DNA of 64,000 bases from Paenibacillus tarimensis (GTDB taxonomy: Bacteria; Bacillota; Bacilli; Paenibacillales; Paenibacillaceae): positions 62,001 to 126,000 of the forward strand of contig NZ_JAKGAO010000007.1 of NCBI RefSeq assembly GCF_021532315.1. Reading direction: 5' to 3'. Below the pieces are notes generated by a model. That model saw nothing but the letters and a program-made list of their open reading frames with translations, was not told the origin of the DNA and made no database searches. The position numbers were made by a program, and so were the translations under genes. Below, in pieces: positions 9,417 to 18,100 of this stretch. The number at the start of each line of letters is the position of its first letter. The first letter of the stretch is position 1.

Positions 9417-10310
9417 CTACTGCCCAGCCTGTCCTTCGATCACAAGCCTGCTGCCCTCTTCCTTTACCTTGAAAATAACCGGCCTCTCCTGCGGATTGGC
9501 GTTCGGCGTGTGGATGGTGAGGCAGAGCTCTCCCTCAAAGGTGCGGAACAGCATGCCATGACCGCCGTCCTTCGCGAATACGGGCTCAGCATCCTGTGTC
9601 CATGGGCCCTCAATACCGCCTGAAGAGCGGGCAAGTCCCATGGTATAGCCATGTTCACCAGCGCTGGACCAGAGCATAGCCAGCTGACCGTCAGGCAGTC
9701 TGTGCATGTAAGGACCATCTGTGATGTAGCTGTCCTTGTTATCGCCAACCGCTACTGCCCAAGGGGCATCCGAGGCTTTGAACAGCAGGACGGGATTACC
9801 ATCGGCGCGGCTCAGATCGGGTGCCAGGCGGACTGCGTACATTTCACCGTCCTTCACCTCCACCCATTCCCGGCAGAAGACCATCCAAGGCTGGCCTTCA
9901 TCGTCCACATGAAGCGTACCATCGAGGCATTCCCAACCTTCGGGTGTTACGGGCTTGCCGCCAAACAGCGGGATGAACGGCCCGACAGGGCTGTCCGATA
10001 CCAGAATGGAGGTTCCGCGTGCCTGCTGCTCCGACTTAAAGCTGGCAAACATGTAGCAACGCCCGTTCCATTGATGCACCTCGGGCGCCCAGTAGTGACG
10101 ATCCGACCAGAAGTCCTCATCCGGGCGAAAAGCAGGCTCAGGGCCTTCCCAGTTGACCAAGTCCCGGCTGACATAGACGTCAAAGCCCGCAGGTGTGCCC
10201 GACCAGGCGGTCGCGCCGTCCGTACCGTACAGATAGTAAGCCCCTGTCCTCACGTCCGTGAGAATGAAGGGATCGCGCAAATTGATTTCAGACAGGTTTA
10301 AGGATTTCAT
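9417..10310 (-). CDS. Glycoside hydrolase family 43-like protein
   Basis: Five-bladed beta-propeller glycosidase of the GH43 type, 297 residues, no signal peptide, probably acting on arabinose- or xylose-containing oligosaccharides in the cytoplasm. The general base motif is NLRDPFIL near the N-terminus; WAPEVHQWNGRCYMF and LDGTLHVDDEGQPW follow in propeller order. At the place where many GH43 enzymes have a Glu before GP (general acid), this protein has ITDGPYMHRLPDG. The ATG at 10310 has GAGGTGG upstream; a GTG 15 nt earlier is less likely. Together with araDBA it fits arabinan or arabinoxylan use. The exact substrate cannot be read from the sequence. Confidence 0.8.
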   Translation of the reverse strand: MKSLNLSEINLRDPFILTDVRTGAYYLYGTDGATAWSGTPAGFDVYVSRDLVNWEGPEPAFRPDEDFWSDRHYWAPEVHQWNGRCYMFASFKSEQQARGTSILVSDSPVGPFIPLFGGKPVTPEGWECLDGTLHVDDEGQPWMVFCREWVEVKDGEMYAVRLAPDLSRADGNPVLLFKASDAPWAVAVGDNKDSYITDGPYMHRLPDGQLAMLWSSAGEHGYTMGLARSSGGIEGPWTQDAEPVFAKDGGHGMLFRTFEGELCLTIHTPNANPQERPVIFKVKEEGSRLVIEGQAGQ

Positions 10311-10460
10311 CGGGTTGTTTACCACCTCAGCTATAATTAATCGTAACGGCCGCTGCTAAAACATGGCCGAACGTTTGTTGCACGGCGCTATAAGAAATAG
10401 ACGATGTCCGCAGCGAGTTGGTTTCACGGGATACGGAAGGTAAGAAACTCACCACAGTAC

Positions 10461-10506
10461 AAAGAAGAGCATCCCGGCGGCAGTGGACTGCCAAACCAGG
10501 ATGCTC
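10461..10506 (-). terminator. Terminator of the GT4 gene
   Basis: Read on the minus strand, GAGCATCC and GGATGCTC enclose an inner GGCAGT-CC-ACTGCC hairpin and are followed by TTCTTT. It lies just after the glycosyltransferase stop codon. Confidence 0.7.
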
Positions 10507-10518
10507 AGCTGCTTAGCT

Positions 10519-11565
10519 CTAGCTAACCGTAAGAGTGCCTTCTCTCGAATTCTTCTCGTGCTTGTCCATAATTTCCTTATATACCTCGATGTAGTCTCTG
10601 ACCATGCGCTTCTGGCTGAACCGTTCCTCCACCAGCTGCCGGCAGCCCTCTCGAGAGATGCTGCTGACCTCCGGAACACGCTGCACCAGCTCCTCTAGTG
10701 TATCTACGGCATAGCCGTTGCGTCCGTTCTCGATGATTTCAGGCATCGACCCCTTGCGGAATGCAAGCACAGGTGTGCCGCAGGCCATGGATTCGACCAC
10801 GCTCAAACCGAACGGTTCGTGAAAATGGATCGGGTGCAGCAGCGCATAAGCGCCTCCCAGCACCTCATTGCGCTCCTTCGGGCCGACAGAGCCGATGTAC
10901 GTGATATCGGTGCCAAGATTCGGCGCTACGTAGGCATCGTAGTAGTCCTGATCCTGAATAATGCCAGCGATCACCAGCTTCATGCCGATTCGCTTGGCGA
11001 TCTCAATGGCTTCACGTGTTCCCTTGTCATGATGAATTCGGCCGAAGTAGACTAGGTAATCCCCCTGCCGCGGGTTGAACGTGAATGCCTCCAGATCGAT
11101 GCCGTGGTGGATCGTCCGGATATAGTCCAGCTCAGCGCTGCGGTCGGCATCGCTGATCGAAACATAGTAGGAGCTCGCATTGTATTTGCGGTAGACCGGC
11201 AGAATCTTCGGCGAGGAGAAGCCGTGAATTGTGGTGATAACAGGCGTCCGGATCAGCCCGCTGTAAGATAGCGGCAGGAAATCAAAGTGGTTGTGAATGA
11301 TATCAAATTCCTCCGCCTGCTCCATAATCTCGGCTATGTGCAGACATTCCCAAACCTTTGGGTCGAGCTCCCGGTCCTCTTCATAGGGTGCAGGACAGAC
11401 GCTTCTAAGCTTGGCCGAAGTAACCGAGTCGGCGGTTGCATAGAGCGTGACATCGATGCCTTCCTTGACCAGCCCTTCGGTTAGCAGGGAAACGACACGC
11501 TCCCAAGGGCCGTAGTGGCGGGGCGGTGTGCGCCAGGCAATGGGTGACAGCATGGCTATTCTCAT
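10519..11565 (-). CDS. Glycosyltransferase family 4 (GT-B fold)
   Basis: Retaining glycosyltransferase of 348 residues with the two-domain GT-B layout. The N-terminal domain has GPWERVVSLLTEGL and the acceptor-side NHFDF motif. The C-terminal nucleotide-sugar domain has YFGRIHHDKGTREAIEIAK and the E-x7-E motif HEPFGLSVVESMACGTP. The second ATG (11565) has the better spacing to AAAGGAG; the first ATG (11571) lies only 3 nt from it. It is not near other envelope-polysaccharide genes, so its acceptor is unknown. Confidence 0.85.
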   Translation of the reverse strand: MRIAMLSPIAWRTPPRHYGPWERVVSLLTEGLVKEGIDVTLYATADSVTSAKLRSVCPAPYEEDRELDPKVWECLHIAEIMEQAEEFDIIHNHFDFLPLSYSGLIRTPVITTIHGFSSPKILPVYRKYNASSYYVSISDADRSAELDYIRTIHHGIDLEAFTFNPRQGDYLVYFGRIHHDKGTREAIEIAKRIGMKLVIAGIIQDQDYYDAYVAPNLGTDITYIGSVGPKERNEVLGGAYALLHPIHFHEPFGLSVVESMACGTPVLAFRKGSMPEIIENGRNGYAVDTLEELVQRVPEVSSISREGCRQLVEERFSQKRMVRDYIEVYKEIMDKHEKNSREGTLTVS

Positions 11566-11687
11566 CCTCATGTTCTCCTTTCATCTCTTCTGGGAAGTGA
11601 TTTCGGCCGTTTACGGCAGCCAAGAGATTAGATGAAGTCTGCGGGCTGCATGTATCGGTACATGTGGTGAGTGCAGTTCTCGGGACG

Positions 11688-11716
11688 CAAAAAAACCGGC
11701 TTCATCAGAAGCCGGT
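11688..11716 (-). terminator. Terminator-like hairpin in minus-strand leader
   Basis: ACCGGCTT-CATCAG-AAGCCGGT is a perfect 8-bp stem followed, on the minus strand, by seven T residues. No minus-strand gene lies upstream of it, because helD runs the other way. It must therefore end a short RNA or attenuate the leader of the glycosyltransferase gene. Confidence 0.75.
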
Positions 11717-11752
11717 CTCCTAAACAGTTTAATCGAACAGCTCCCCAAAAAC

Positions 11753-11766
11753 CGAACATACGTTCT
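11753..11766. promoter_or_regulatory. LexA (SOS) box
   Basis: CGAACATACGTTCT fits the Bacillus LexA/DinR consensus CGAACRNRYGTTYC at the palindromic core and most flanking positions. It lies 127 nt upstream of the helicase ATG and about 20 nt downstream of a possible minus-strand promoter. An SOS operator upstream of a DNA/RNA-polymerase clearing helicase is plausible. Confidence 0.55.
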
Positions 11767-11794
11767 AATTATTTTAGGCAACCCTCTAATCAAC

Positions 11795-11823
11795 AGCATA
11801 GCAAATTTTTGAATATAAGTCTA
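11795..11823 (-). promoter_or_regulatory. Possible minus-strand promoter
   Basis: On the minus strand TAGACT (-35, 4 of 6) and TATGCT (-10, 4 of 6) are separated by exactly 17 nt. A transcript from here would cross the LexA box and meet the hairpin terminator about 100 nt later. Confidence 0.3.
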
Positions 11824-11892
11824 TTGTTTCTTAGCAGAATGTGGCACAATGATTAAGGTCTGCAGACGAACGATAATATAGGAGGTAACTGA

Positions 11893-13992
11893 ATGGACGT
11901 TCAAAGTGCCTACCATGAGGAAAGCACACGCCTGAAGGAAACGCTGGAGGAAGTCAGGCAGCAGCTTGCGGGGATCGGCCCGCGGTATTATGGTGATGAT
12001 TTTGTGGAGCAGCTGCTCGATGCCAAGCGCGAGGAAAGCCGGGAAAGGCTGCAGCTGCTGGAGATTGAGCCGTATTTTGGACGGCTGGATTTTCAAGAGA
12101 AGGGAATGGACGGTGCGTCACCGCTCTATATCGGCAAACGCGGGATGGAGAAGAAGGAGACCGGGCAGCCCTATATTATTGACTGGCGGGCGCCGGTAGC
12201 CAGCTTATTCTACTCCTTCACGGGCGGCGACGAGCCGGTTGAGTACGAAGCGCCTGAAGGGGTTGTTGGCGGCGAAATTCACCTGAAGCGCAACCTGTCG
12301 ATCCGCGAGCAGGTGCTGCAGCGCGTCGTGGACAGCTATGTCAGAGGCGGCGACAACCTGGGGCTCAGCGATGAGTTCCTGCTCTACAGGCTTGGGGAGA
12401 AGAAGGATAATCGGCTGCGTGACATCGTGTCCACGATTCAGGCCGAGCAGGATCAGATCATCCGTGCCCCGCGTGCGAAGGCGCTTATCATCCAGGGGGC
12501 GGCAGGATCGGGAAAAACCACGGTGGCGCTGCACAGGCTGGCTTTCCTGCTGTATCAGTATCAGGATCAGGTGCGCGCGGACCGGATGATTATTTTTGCG
12601 CCGAATACGATGTTCCTTGATTATATATCCGGGGTGCTGCCGGAGCTGGGCGTCGGGAATGTGCGGCAGACGACCTTCGTAGATTGGGCACTGGAGCTGC
12701 TCGGTGATGAGGTGCGTCTCGCAGAGGACGACCAGGAAGGCAAACGCTGGTTCTCGCTTGAAGCGGCCAGGCCGGAGGAAGGCGAATGGGCCTCAGGGCG
12801 CTACAAGGGCTCGATGGTGTTTAAGGAGCTGCTGACAGGCTGGCTTCGTGAATATGAGCAGTTTTACTTGCCGGAGCTGGATTTTGAGCCTTGGGATGGC
12901 GGACATCTGCCATACAGGACGCTCCGTGAATGGTTTGAGGTGGAATACAGACCGTATCCGCTGGCAGCGCGCCGGGACCGGCTGGTGGCAAGGCTGAACC
13001 GCTGGCTGGAGATGGAGCTCGGCAAGATTTCGGACCCGAAGAAGCGCAAGGAACGCAGCAAGACGGGCAAGCAGCGGCTGCGGACCTTCCTGAAGAAGCT
13101 GCCAGAGGTGACGGCGCTGCAGTTGTACCGCAGGTTCTTCGGTGTGGAGGCCTCGCCTGTTGAGCCGGCCGCGGGAATGCCGGCGACCATCGCGGAACAG
13201 ACCAAGGCGGGGTTGAAGAAGGGTGTGGTGAGGCAGGAGGATCTGGCGGCGCTGTGCTGGATACACCGGCAGATCCATGCGGCTGAGGGGCGGATGCTTG
13301 ATCACATTGTTGTGGATGAGGCGCAGGATATCTCGCCGCTGCAGGTCGAGCTGTATAAGTCATTCATGAATGAGCCGTCCTTTACGATCCTGGGCGACCT
13401 TGCGCAGGGCATTCATGCCTACCGCGGCATTCACCGGTGGGAGGAGCTGTCGGAGCTGTTCAAGCCGGAACAAACCTCCTACCACGAACTGAAACAGAGC
13501 TACCGCTCGACGCTGGAAATCATTGAGTTTGCGAATACGATTCTGCCTTATACGGATACAGGGCTTCCGGCGGCGCAGCCGGTCTTCCGCAGCGGGGAAC
13601 CCGTTGAGGTTGTCCGCTGCGCGGGCACGGATGAACGGGACCAGCGGGTCCGGTCGTATATTGAGGACATGGTAACAGGCGGCATGCGGACGGTCGCGGT
13701 CATCTGCCGGACGGACGGTGAATGCCGTGAGGTGCACGCCATGCTGGAGCGGGAAGGCGTCGAAGCTTCCCTGATTCTTGAAGGACAGCAGGCCTACAAG
13801 GGCGGCGTATCGGTTGTGCCGGTCTACATGGCCAAGGGCTTGGAGTTCGACGCCGTGCTGCTGCCGGATGTGGATGAGGGGCGTTACGCCGCTTCCCCTG
13901 CCGATGCCAAGCTGCTGTATGTCGGCTGCACCAGAGCGCTGCACCGCCTGACCCTGCTGCACATAGAGGAAGCTTCGCCGCTGCTGGGGTAG
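11893..13992 (+). CDS. helD: HelD-type UvrD/Rep-family helicase
   Basis: Superfamily 1 ATPase of 699 residues resembling HelD, which removes stalled RNA polymerase from DNA using ATP. The N-terminal arm is a coiled coil (about residues 1-60), followed by the HelD-type signature YIGKRGMEKKETG and IIDWRAPVASLFY. Walker A is GAAGSGKTT near residue 205, the DEAQD box is near residue 475, motif III is LGDLAQGIH, motif IV is QSYRSTLEI, and the last motifs are MAKGLEFDAVLLPD and LLYVGCTRAL. It is somewhat shorter than the roughly 770-residue B. subtilis HelD. AGGAGG lies 8 nt before the ATG. A LexA-like box upstream suggests damage induction. Confidence 0.85.
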   Translation: MDVQSAYHEESTRLKETLEEVRQQLAGIGPRYYGDDFVEQLLDAKREESRERLQLLEIEPYFGRLDFQEKGMDGASPLYIGKRGMEKKETGQPYIIDWRAPVASLFYSFTGGDEPVEYEAPEGVVGGEIHLKRNLSIREQVLQRVVDSYVRGGDNLGLSDEFLLYRLGEKKDNRLRDIVSTIQAEQDQIIRAPRAKALIIQGAAGSGKTTVALHRLAFLLYQYQDQVRADRMIIFAPNTMFLDYISGVLPELGVGNVRQTTFVDWALELLGDEVRLAEDDQEGKRWFSLEAARPEEGEWASGRYKGSMVFKELLTGWLREYEQFYLPELDFEPWDGGHLPYRTLREWFEVEYRPYPLAARRDRLVARLNRWLEMELGKISDPKKRKERSKTGKQRLRTFLKKLPEVTALQLYRRFFGVEASPVEPAAGMPATIAEQTKAGLKKGVVRQEDLAALCWIHRQIHAAEGRMLDHIVVDEAQDISPLQVELYKSFMNEPSFTILGDLAQGIHAYRGIHRWEELSELFKPEQTSYHELKQSYRSTLEIIEFANTILPYTDTGLPAAQPVFRSGEPVEVVRCAGTDERDQRVRSYIEDMVTGGMRTVAVICRTDGECREVHAMLEREGVEASLILEGQQAYKGGVSVVPVYMAKGLEFDAVLLPDVDEGRYAASPADAKLLYVGCTRALHRLTLLHIEEASPLLG

Positions 13993-14092
13993 CGGAGGAT
14001 CTGGAATGAGGCGGGCGGTTTTAACGAGAAGAGAAGTGCGAATTGTCTTGCCCGATCTTAACGTTTCATAGATGAATACAGGTGGGAAAAAT

Positions 14093-14126
14093 GCTGGTCC
14101 CGGATAGCCGTGGACCGGCTTTTTTT
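14093..14126 (+). terminator. Terminator after helD
   Basis: GCTGGTCC (14093-14100) pairs with GGACCGGC (14112-14119, one G-T pair), followed by seven T residues. Confidence 0.8.
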
Positions 14127-14241
14127 GTCCATAATATTCCTTTTACTAGGTGAACTATAAATCCTTTTCCATAAGTCTATCGTTAAACTATCAAGATGCC
14201 AAGAAACTTCTTGCCGCACTCCTATTTAGGAAGGGTTGACG

Positions 14242-15831
14242 ATGAGACAGACAATAATTAAAGAATGCTTGCAATTGCTTCGTTCTCCACTATGGCTGAT
14301 ACTGTTTGCCGGATGTATAGGCGGCTCTGTAATGCTGCCGCGTGCCAACCTGACAGGGTTGGATGTTATGCCGGGTATGGTCTATTTCATTATGGTAGCA
14401 AGCCTTCTGTTCTTCTTGTACGGAGCTGAAGAGGCACGGGGAGAGCAGCGACGGTACCAGCTGGAGCTGGTTCGCACCTTACCCGGTTTTACAGGCAACC
14501 GGCTGGGCAAGCTCCTGTTCTGGATGCTGTTTACCGGAATATTCTATCTGATCTTCTTCATGGCGGTCGTCCTCTACATTCTGGCAGTCCATGGAAGTGA
14601 AACGATTCATGAAGTGCCTCATGCGCTGCTGTACACAGTGCTCTGCTGGTGGGCTCCGTTCTTTTTATCCACCGTGCTCGGTTATGTGCTGTACAGCCTT
14701 ACCAGCAGCTTGTACAGTTATGTACTGATTTCGCTGGCCTGGTTTTTGATTATGCCTTACAACGCTATGGTATTGGGCGATCTCATGCCGAGGGAGGTTG
14801 CGGGCTGGCTAATTGTAGGAGACCCCAATATTGAACTGATCATGGGGATATATGATATGGAGAGTCAGCGTGTAAACAGGGGCTTCTTCATTCAACGGGC
14901 GGTAGCCGCGGTGGTGATCATCGGGGCATATATCGGCCTGACGTGGACACGGCCAGTGAGACAGGCTGCCCTGGTCTGCATGGCAGGGGCGCTGATTCTG
15001 CCAGTCTTCTCGCCCTATGTCCCCTACTTGACGGACGAGAGCTGGTCGGTCAACTCTTATCTCCCCGCCGCGCCTCTGGACGAGGAGGAGCTTCAGTATT
15101 CGGTTGACCATATTTACATGAAGGTATCACATGGAAGAAGCAATCATGATCTGTATTATCGGTATGAGGCGGATTTGGAGGCGGAGAGTGATACAATCTC
15201 ATTCGCGCTGTGGAATGATTTTGTAGTGGAGGAGGTTATGCTTGGAGACAAGCGCATCGCCTATACGCAGCAGGAGAATCTGTTGATCCTTAAGCTGCCA
15301 TCCCGCGAAGGGCGGCTGAAGCTTACTGTGGCGACAAGGACTTACACATCCGTTGGACCGAATTTTGCGGAGCTCCCATCTGTACTGCCTTGGTACCCGA
15401 TGCATCCTGCAGAAGCGATAGACCCGTATCACAGCGGCCGGAAGGAGAGCTATCGGCTTGAAGTGACGGGCAGTGAGAGCAGAAGGATACACACGAATTT
15501 GAGCCCTGCCGGGAAGGGTGTCTGGGAAGGCCAGGCTTATGGCCCGACGATCTTTTATGGTGAATATGTGGAGGATGGCGGGCTGCTGAGACCAGCGTTT
15601 GTCTCCCAGAAGGCAGCGGTCAGGAATCATAATGCCCATCAGCAGATCGTACAGGAGGCCAGAACTAGACTGGCTGAAGCTGCGGAGATGCCAAGCAAGG
15701 GGTTTATCATGAGTACGATTAATGAATTCGCGGCGAATCCGGACGAATATTTTGCCTCACCGGACAGTATTTCACGGACTCAAGGATCTGCGCTGGATGT
15801 GTTATTTCTGGCTCAGCCCCCCCTACGCTAG
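14242..15831 (+). CDS. ABC-2-type permease, frameshifted
   Basis: Membrane permease component of an ABC exporter, 529 residues as it stands. About six membrane segments fill residues 1-260 and a large extracytoplasmic domain follows, a layout seen in ABC-2 proteins with an M1-peptidase-like or beta-rich exterior part. The ATG at 14242 is preferred to TTG at 14236 because AGGAAGGG lies just upstream. The frame ends abruptly inside a run of seven C at 15817-15823. Removing one C would let the protein continue for 80 more residues in the next frame, up to the start of the ATPase gene. Either the gene is broken in this strain, the tract is phase-variable, or the base call is wrong. Confidence 0.75.
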   Translation: MRQTIIKECLQLLRSPLWLILFAGCIGGSVMLPRANLTGLDVMPGMVYFIMVASLLFFLYGAEEARGEQRRYQLELVRTLPGFTGNRLGKLLFWMLFTGIFYLIFFMAVVLYILAVHGSETIHEVPHALLYTVLCWWAPFFLSTVLGYVLYSLTSSLYSYVLISLAWFLIMPYNAMVLGDLMPREVAGWLIVGDPNIELIMGIYDMESQRVNRGFFIQRAVAAVVIIGAYIGLTWTRPVRQAALVCMAGALILPVFSPYVPYLTDESWSVNSYLPAAPLDEEELQYSVDHIYMKVSHGRSNHDLYYRYEADLEAESDTISFALWNDFVVEEVMLGDKRIAYTQQENLLILKLPSREGRLKLTVATRTYTSVGPNFAELPSVLPWYPMHPAEAIDPYHSGRKESYRLEVTGSESRRIHTNLSPAGKGVWEGQAYGPTIFYGEYVEDGGLLRPAFVSQKAAVRNHNAHQQIVQEARTRLAEAAEMPSKGFIMSTINEFAANPDEYFASPDSISRTQGSALDVLFLAQPPLR

Positions 15832-16072
15832 TAGCGATTTTCATAAGAGAATCCTGCTGTTTATTGCCCTATACTCCGTTGATATTGAGAGTTTGCAAGT
15901 TTCATTTTATGAAGATGTGTACGGTCAGGCGTTTATGAAGCAGCTGCGCGAGCAGTATGCTCCCTTGCCGGATGAGGAGAAGGAAAGGCTCATTAGGAAG
16001 TGGTATAACGAGACACAAGGTTTGCTCACACCAGAGCAGGTATTGGAGGACTTGAAGCATGCTGGTAGCTGA
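15824..16072 (+). pseudogene. C-terminal part of the frameshifted permease
   Basis: In the +1 frame after the C7 tract, coding continues (YASSDFHKRILLFIALYS...) for 82 codons to a TGA at 16070-16072. The segment looks like a surface domain end: IESLQVSFYEDVYGQAFMKQ, then a charged helix (PDEEKERLIRKWYN), then LLTPEQVLEDLKH. Its stop overlaps the ATG of the ATPase gene at 16059 by 14 nt, the usual tight coupling in such operons. This shows the segment was the true end of the permease. Confidence 0.7.
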
Positions 16073-16931
16073 ACAATTGACGAAGGCATATGGCCGTAAA
16101 ACCGCGCTTCATGAAGCGTCATTCACGTTGTCGAACGGAATAACGGGCCTGCTTGGCCCCAATGGCGCCGGCAAAACGACGCTGCTGCGAATATTATCCA
16201 CCTATCACCAGCCAACAACAGGAAAGCTGACTCTGGACGGCGTACAGTGGAGCCGCAAAAATATGGAGTATATCCGCTCGCTGATCGGCTACCTGCCGCA
16301 GCATGTCGGGCTGTTTCCCGCGCTAACGGTCCGCGAGTATCTGTCTTATATAGGGAGCATGAGGGGGATGGACAGCAGGCTGTTGATAGAGCGGGTTGAA
16401 AAGGTGCTTAGTGAGGTTAATCTGACCGATAAGGCCCGTGAGAAGGTGCGGTCGCTTTCCGGAGGTATGAAACAGCGGCTTGGGATTGCGCAAGCTATTC
16501 TGCATGAGCCGTCTCTGCTGCTTGTGGACGAACCGACCGCAGGTCTTGACCCGGAGGAGCGGATACGTTTCCGGAACCTGATCAAGCGCCTTGCATTTAA
16601 CCGGGCCGTACTGCTCTCGACGCATATTACGGGGGATATTACGATGACCTGTGACCGGGTGTTTCTCATGAAGCAGGGACGGCTGGAAGCACACGAGCAT
16701 GTGCATTCTGTCACCGGGTACGCCAGCGGGAAGGTCTGGGGGTTGTATGCGGGAAGAGAGGAGTACGAACGGCTCCTGGGCAATCTGGCATTATTCATTA
16801 CGGATGCTGCTCAGCAGATCGGGGGCGGGTATAATCTGCGGATAATTGCGCAGGACGAACCGTGTGCGGGCGCCGAACTGGTTCAGCCTACTCTGGAGGA
16901 GGGTTATATGGTGTGGTTAAACGGGAACTAG
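16059..16931 (+). CDS. ABC transporter ATP-binding protein
   Basis: Cytoplasmic ATPase of an ABC-2-type exporter, 290 residues. Walker A is GPNGAGKTTLLR, the Q-loop region is GYLPQHVGLFP, the signature is LSGGMKQRLGIAQA, and Walker B is LLLVDEPTAGLDPEE, followed by the H-loop STHITGDI. The C-terminal 90 residues are an accessory domain. It overlaps both neighbouring permease genes, so all three are one operon. What it exports is not evident. Confidence 0.9.
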   Translation: MLVAEQLTKAYGRKTALHEASFTLSNGITGLLGPNGAGKTTLLRILSTYHQPTTGKLTLDGVQWSRKNMEYIRSLIGYLPQHVGLFPALTVREYLSYIGSMRGMDSRLLIERVEKVLSEVNLTDKAREKVRSLSGGMKQRLGIAQAILHEPSLLLVDEPTAGLDPEERIRFRNLIKRLAFNRAVLLSTHITGDITMTCDRVFLMKQGRLEAHEHVHSVTGYASGKVWGLYAGREEYERLLGNLALFITDAAQQIGGGYNLRIIAQDEPCAGAELVQPTLEEGYMVWLNGN

Positions 16932-17539
16932 TGCAGTGGCGTTATGTCTGGACAGCCCATAAGCCTTTGTTTGTCATTCCGCTGCTGCTGTGGCTGTTAG
17001 CCGTGATTGCCGGGACTACATCGCAGCAGTTTTCCAAAGAGATGACCGCGCTGGTGTTGTATCCCGCTCTGGCCTTTCCCATGCTTGGGCTCATGTCGCA
17101 GATTGGCAGTTCAGAACAGAAGGAACTGTGGATTACACTGCCTGCAGCTCCGTGGACGGCCGGTGCCCTGAGGCCGCTGCTGCTAAGTCTTCTGTATGCG
17201 GGTCTGTACGCTGCCGTCCTTCGTCAGTACTTTGATGCTGCTGAGGTTTGGGCAGGGTTTGTGTCGGCGGTACTGTATATGCAGATAACCGCTGTCTTGG
17301 TTGCGTTGTTCAAGCATAATGCCTTCGGCCTCTGTCTCGCGCTGTGTTATCTATTCTTTGGTATGTTTACAGGCGGAAGCGGACAAGGGCCGCTGTATCT
17401 GCTGCAGTGGTACCGCCAGAAGCTGGGTACGTCCCCGGAGGCATTCGTTACGGTACAAGCGGCGGCTTGCGCGGCTGCCGCCGTCCTTACTGCACAGCTG
17501 ATCCGCTTCAGGGAGAGATTTCACCTATTGAAGGATTAA
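16913..17539 (+). CDS. ABC-2-type membrane protein
   Basis: Second membrane component, 208 residues with about six hydrophobic segments (for example PLFVIPLLLWLLAVIAG and ALCYLFFGMFTGG). The start is a GTG at 16913 with GGAGGAGGG about 9 nt upstream; the frame stays open further upstream but has no ribosome binding site there. It overlaps the ATPase gene by 19 nt. Likely partner of the frameshifted permease; no family name assigned. Confidence 0.75.
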   Translation: MVKRELVQWRYVWTAHKPLFVIPLLLWLLAVIAGTTSQQFSKEMTALVLYPALAFPMLGLMSQIGSSEQKELWITLPAAPWTAGALRPLLLSLLYAGLYAAVLRQYFDAAEVWAGFVSAVLYMQITAVLVALFKHNAFGLCLALCYLFFGMFTGGSGQGPLYLLQWYRQKLGTSPEAFVTVQAAACAAAAVLTAQLIRFRERFHLLKD

Positions 17540-17629
17540 TACCGTGCAATGGGGGAGAGGGCGCAACCTTGGCGGGATCCCGTTCGTCAATAAATTGAAT
17601 GGAAGAATATTACCAATCGAGGTGTTCGT

Positions 17630-18046
17630 ATGATAGAGTTGTCCCAAAGAACAGCATGGCTGCTGATGATCATCGCGCTGCTGGCTGGTTGTTCGGCCGA
17701 AGCTCCCCCCGGGAAGAAGGAATTGAAGACGCAGAGGCTGCATGAGTTTTACCCTGGTTCGATATCGAATGTGGAGGCTGTAAAAATTCTGGACGGCTCA
17801 ACAGGGGACAGGAAGCTTATCTCGGATGAACTTATGGTGCGGGACTGGATTAATCAAGTGAAAGATATGATATTCGTTCCAGATCCCAATCAAGAGGGTC
17901 GGACGGGGTTTCTGTATGAGGTGTCGCTCTTTGAGGGTGAAGAGAGGAAGCTGAGCTTCACACCGAGTGTAGTGGGCGGGCATTATTATCTGCATAATGA
18001 AAAGCTGCTGGAGCATGTGGAGGCGTTATTCGAGGCAGCTGACTAA
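17630..18046 (+). CDS. Hypothetical lipoprotein, paralogue of the one at 19048
   Basis: Lipoprotein of 138 residues: signal sequence with lipobox LAGC (Cys21), then a single small domain with FYPGSISNV, GDRKLIS, W-I-N and VPDPNQE. It aligns without gaps over its whole mature length with the lipoprotein encoded at 19048-19473 on the opposite strand. No function is known to me. GAGGTG precedes the ATG. Confidence 0.75.
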   Translation: MIELSQRTAWLLMIIALLAGCSAEAPPGKKELKTQRLHEFYPGSISNVEAVKILDGSTGDRKLISDELMVRDWINQVKDMIFVPDPNQEGRTGFLYEVSLFEGEERKLSFTPSVVGGHYYLHNEKLLEHVEALFEAAD

Positions 18047-18100
18047 TGATAGAATGAAAGGTAAAATTTGTTATTGATATTAATGGTCAGGGAGGCAGCT

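Noticed and set aside
14242-16072. Programmed +1 frameshifting at the C7 tract
   Set aside because: No upstream SD-like stimulator or downstream structure is evident at the slip site; a mutation, phase variation or read error is simpler. Kept only as a possibility.
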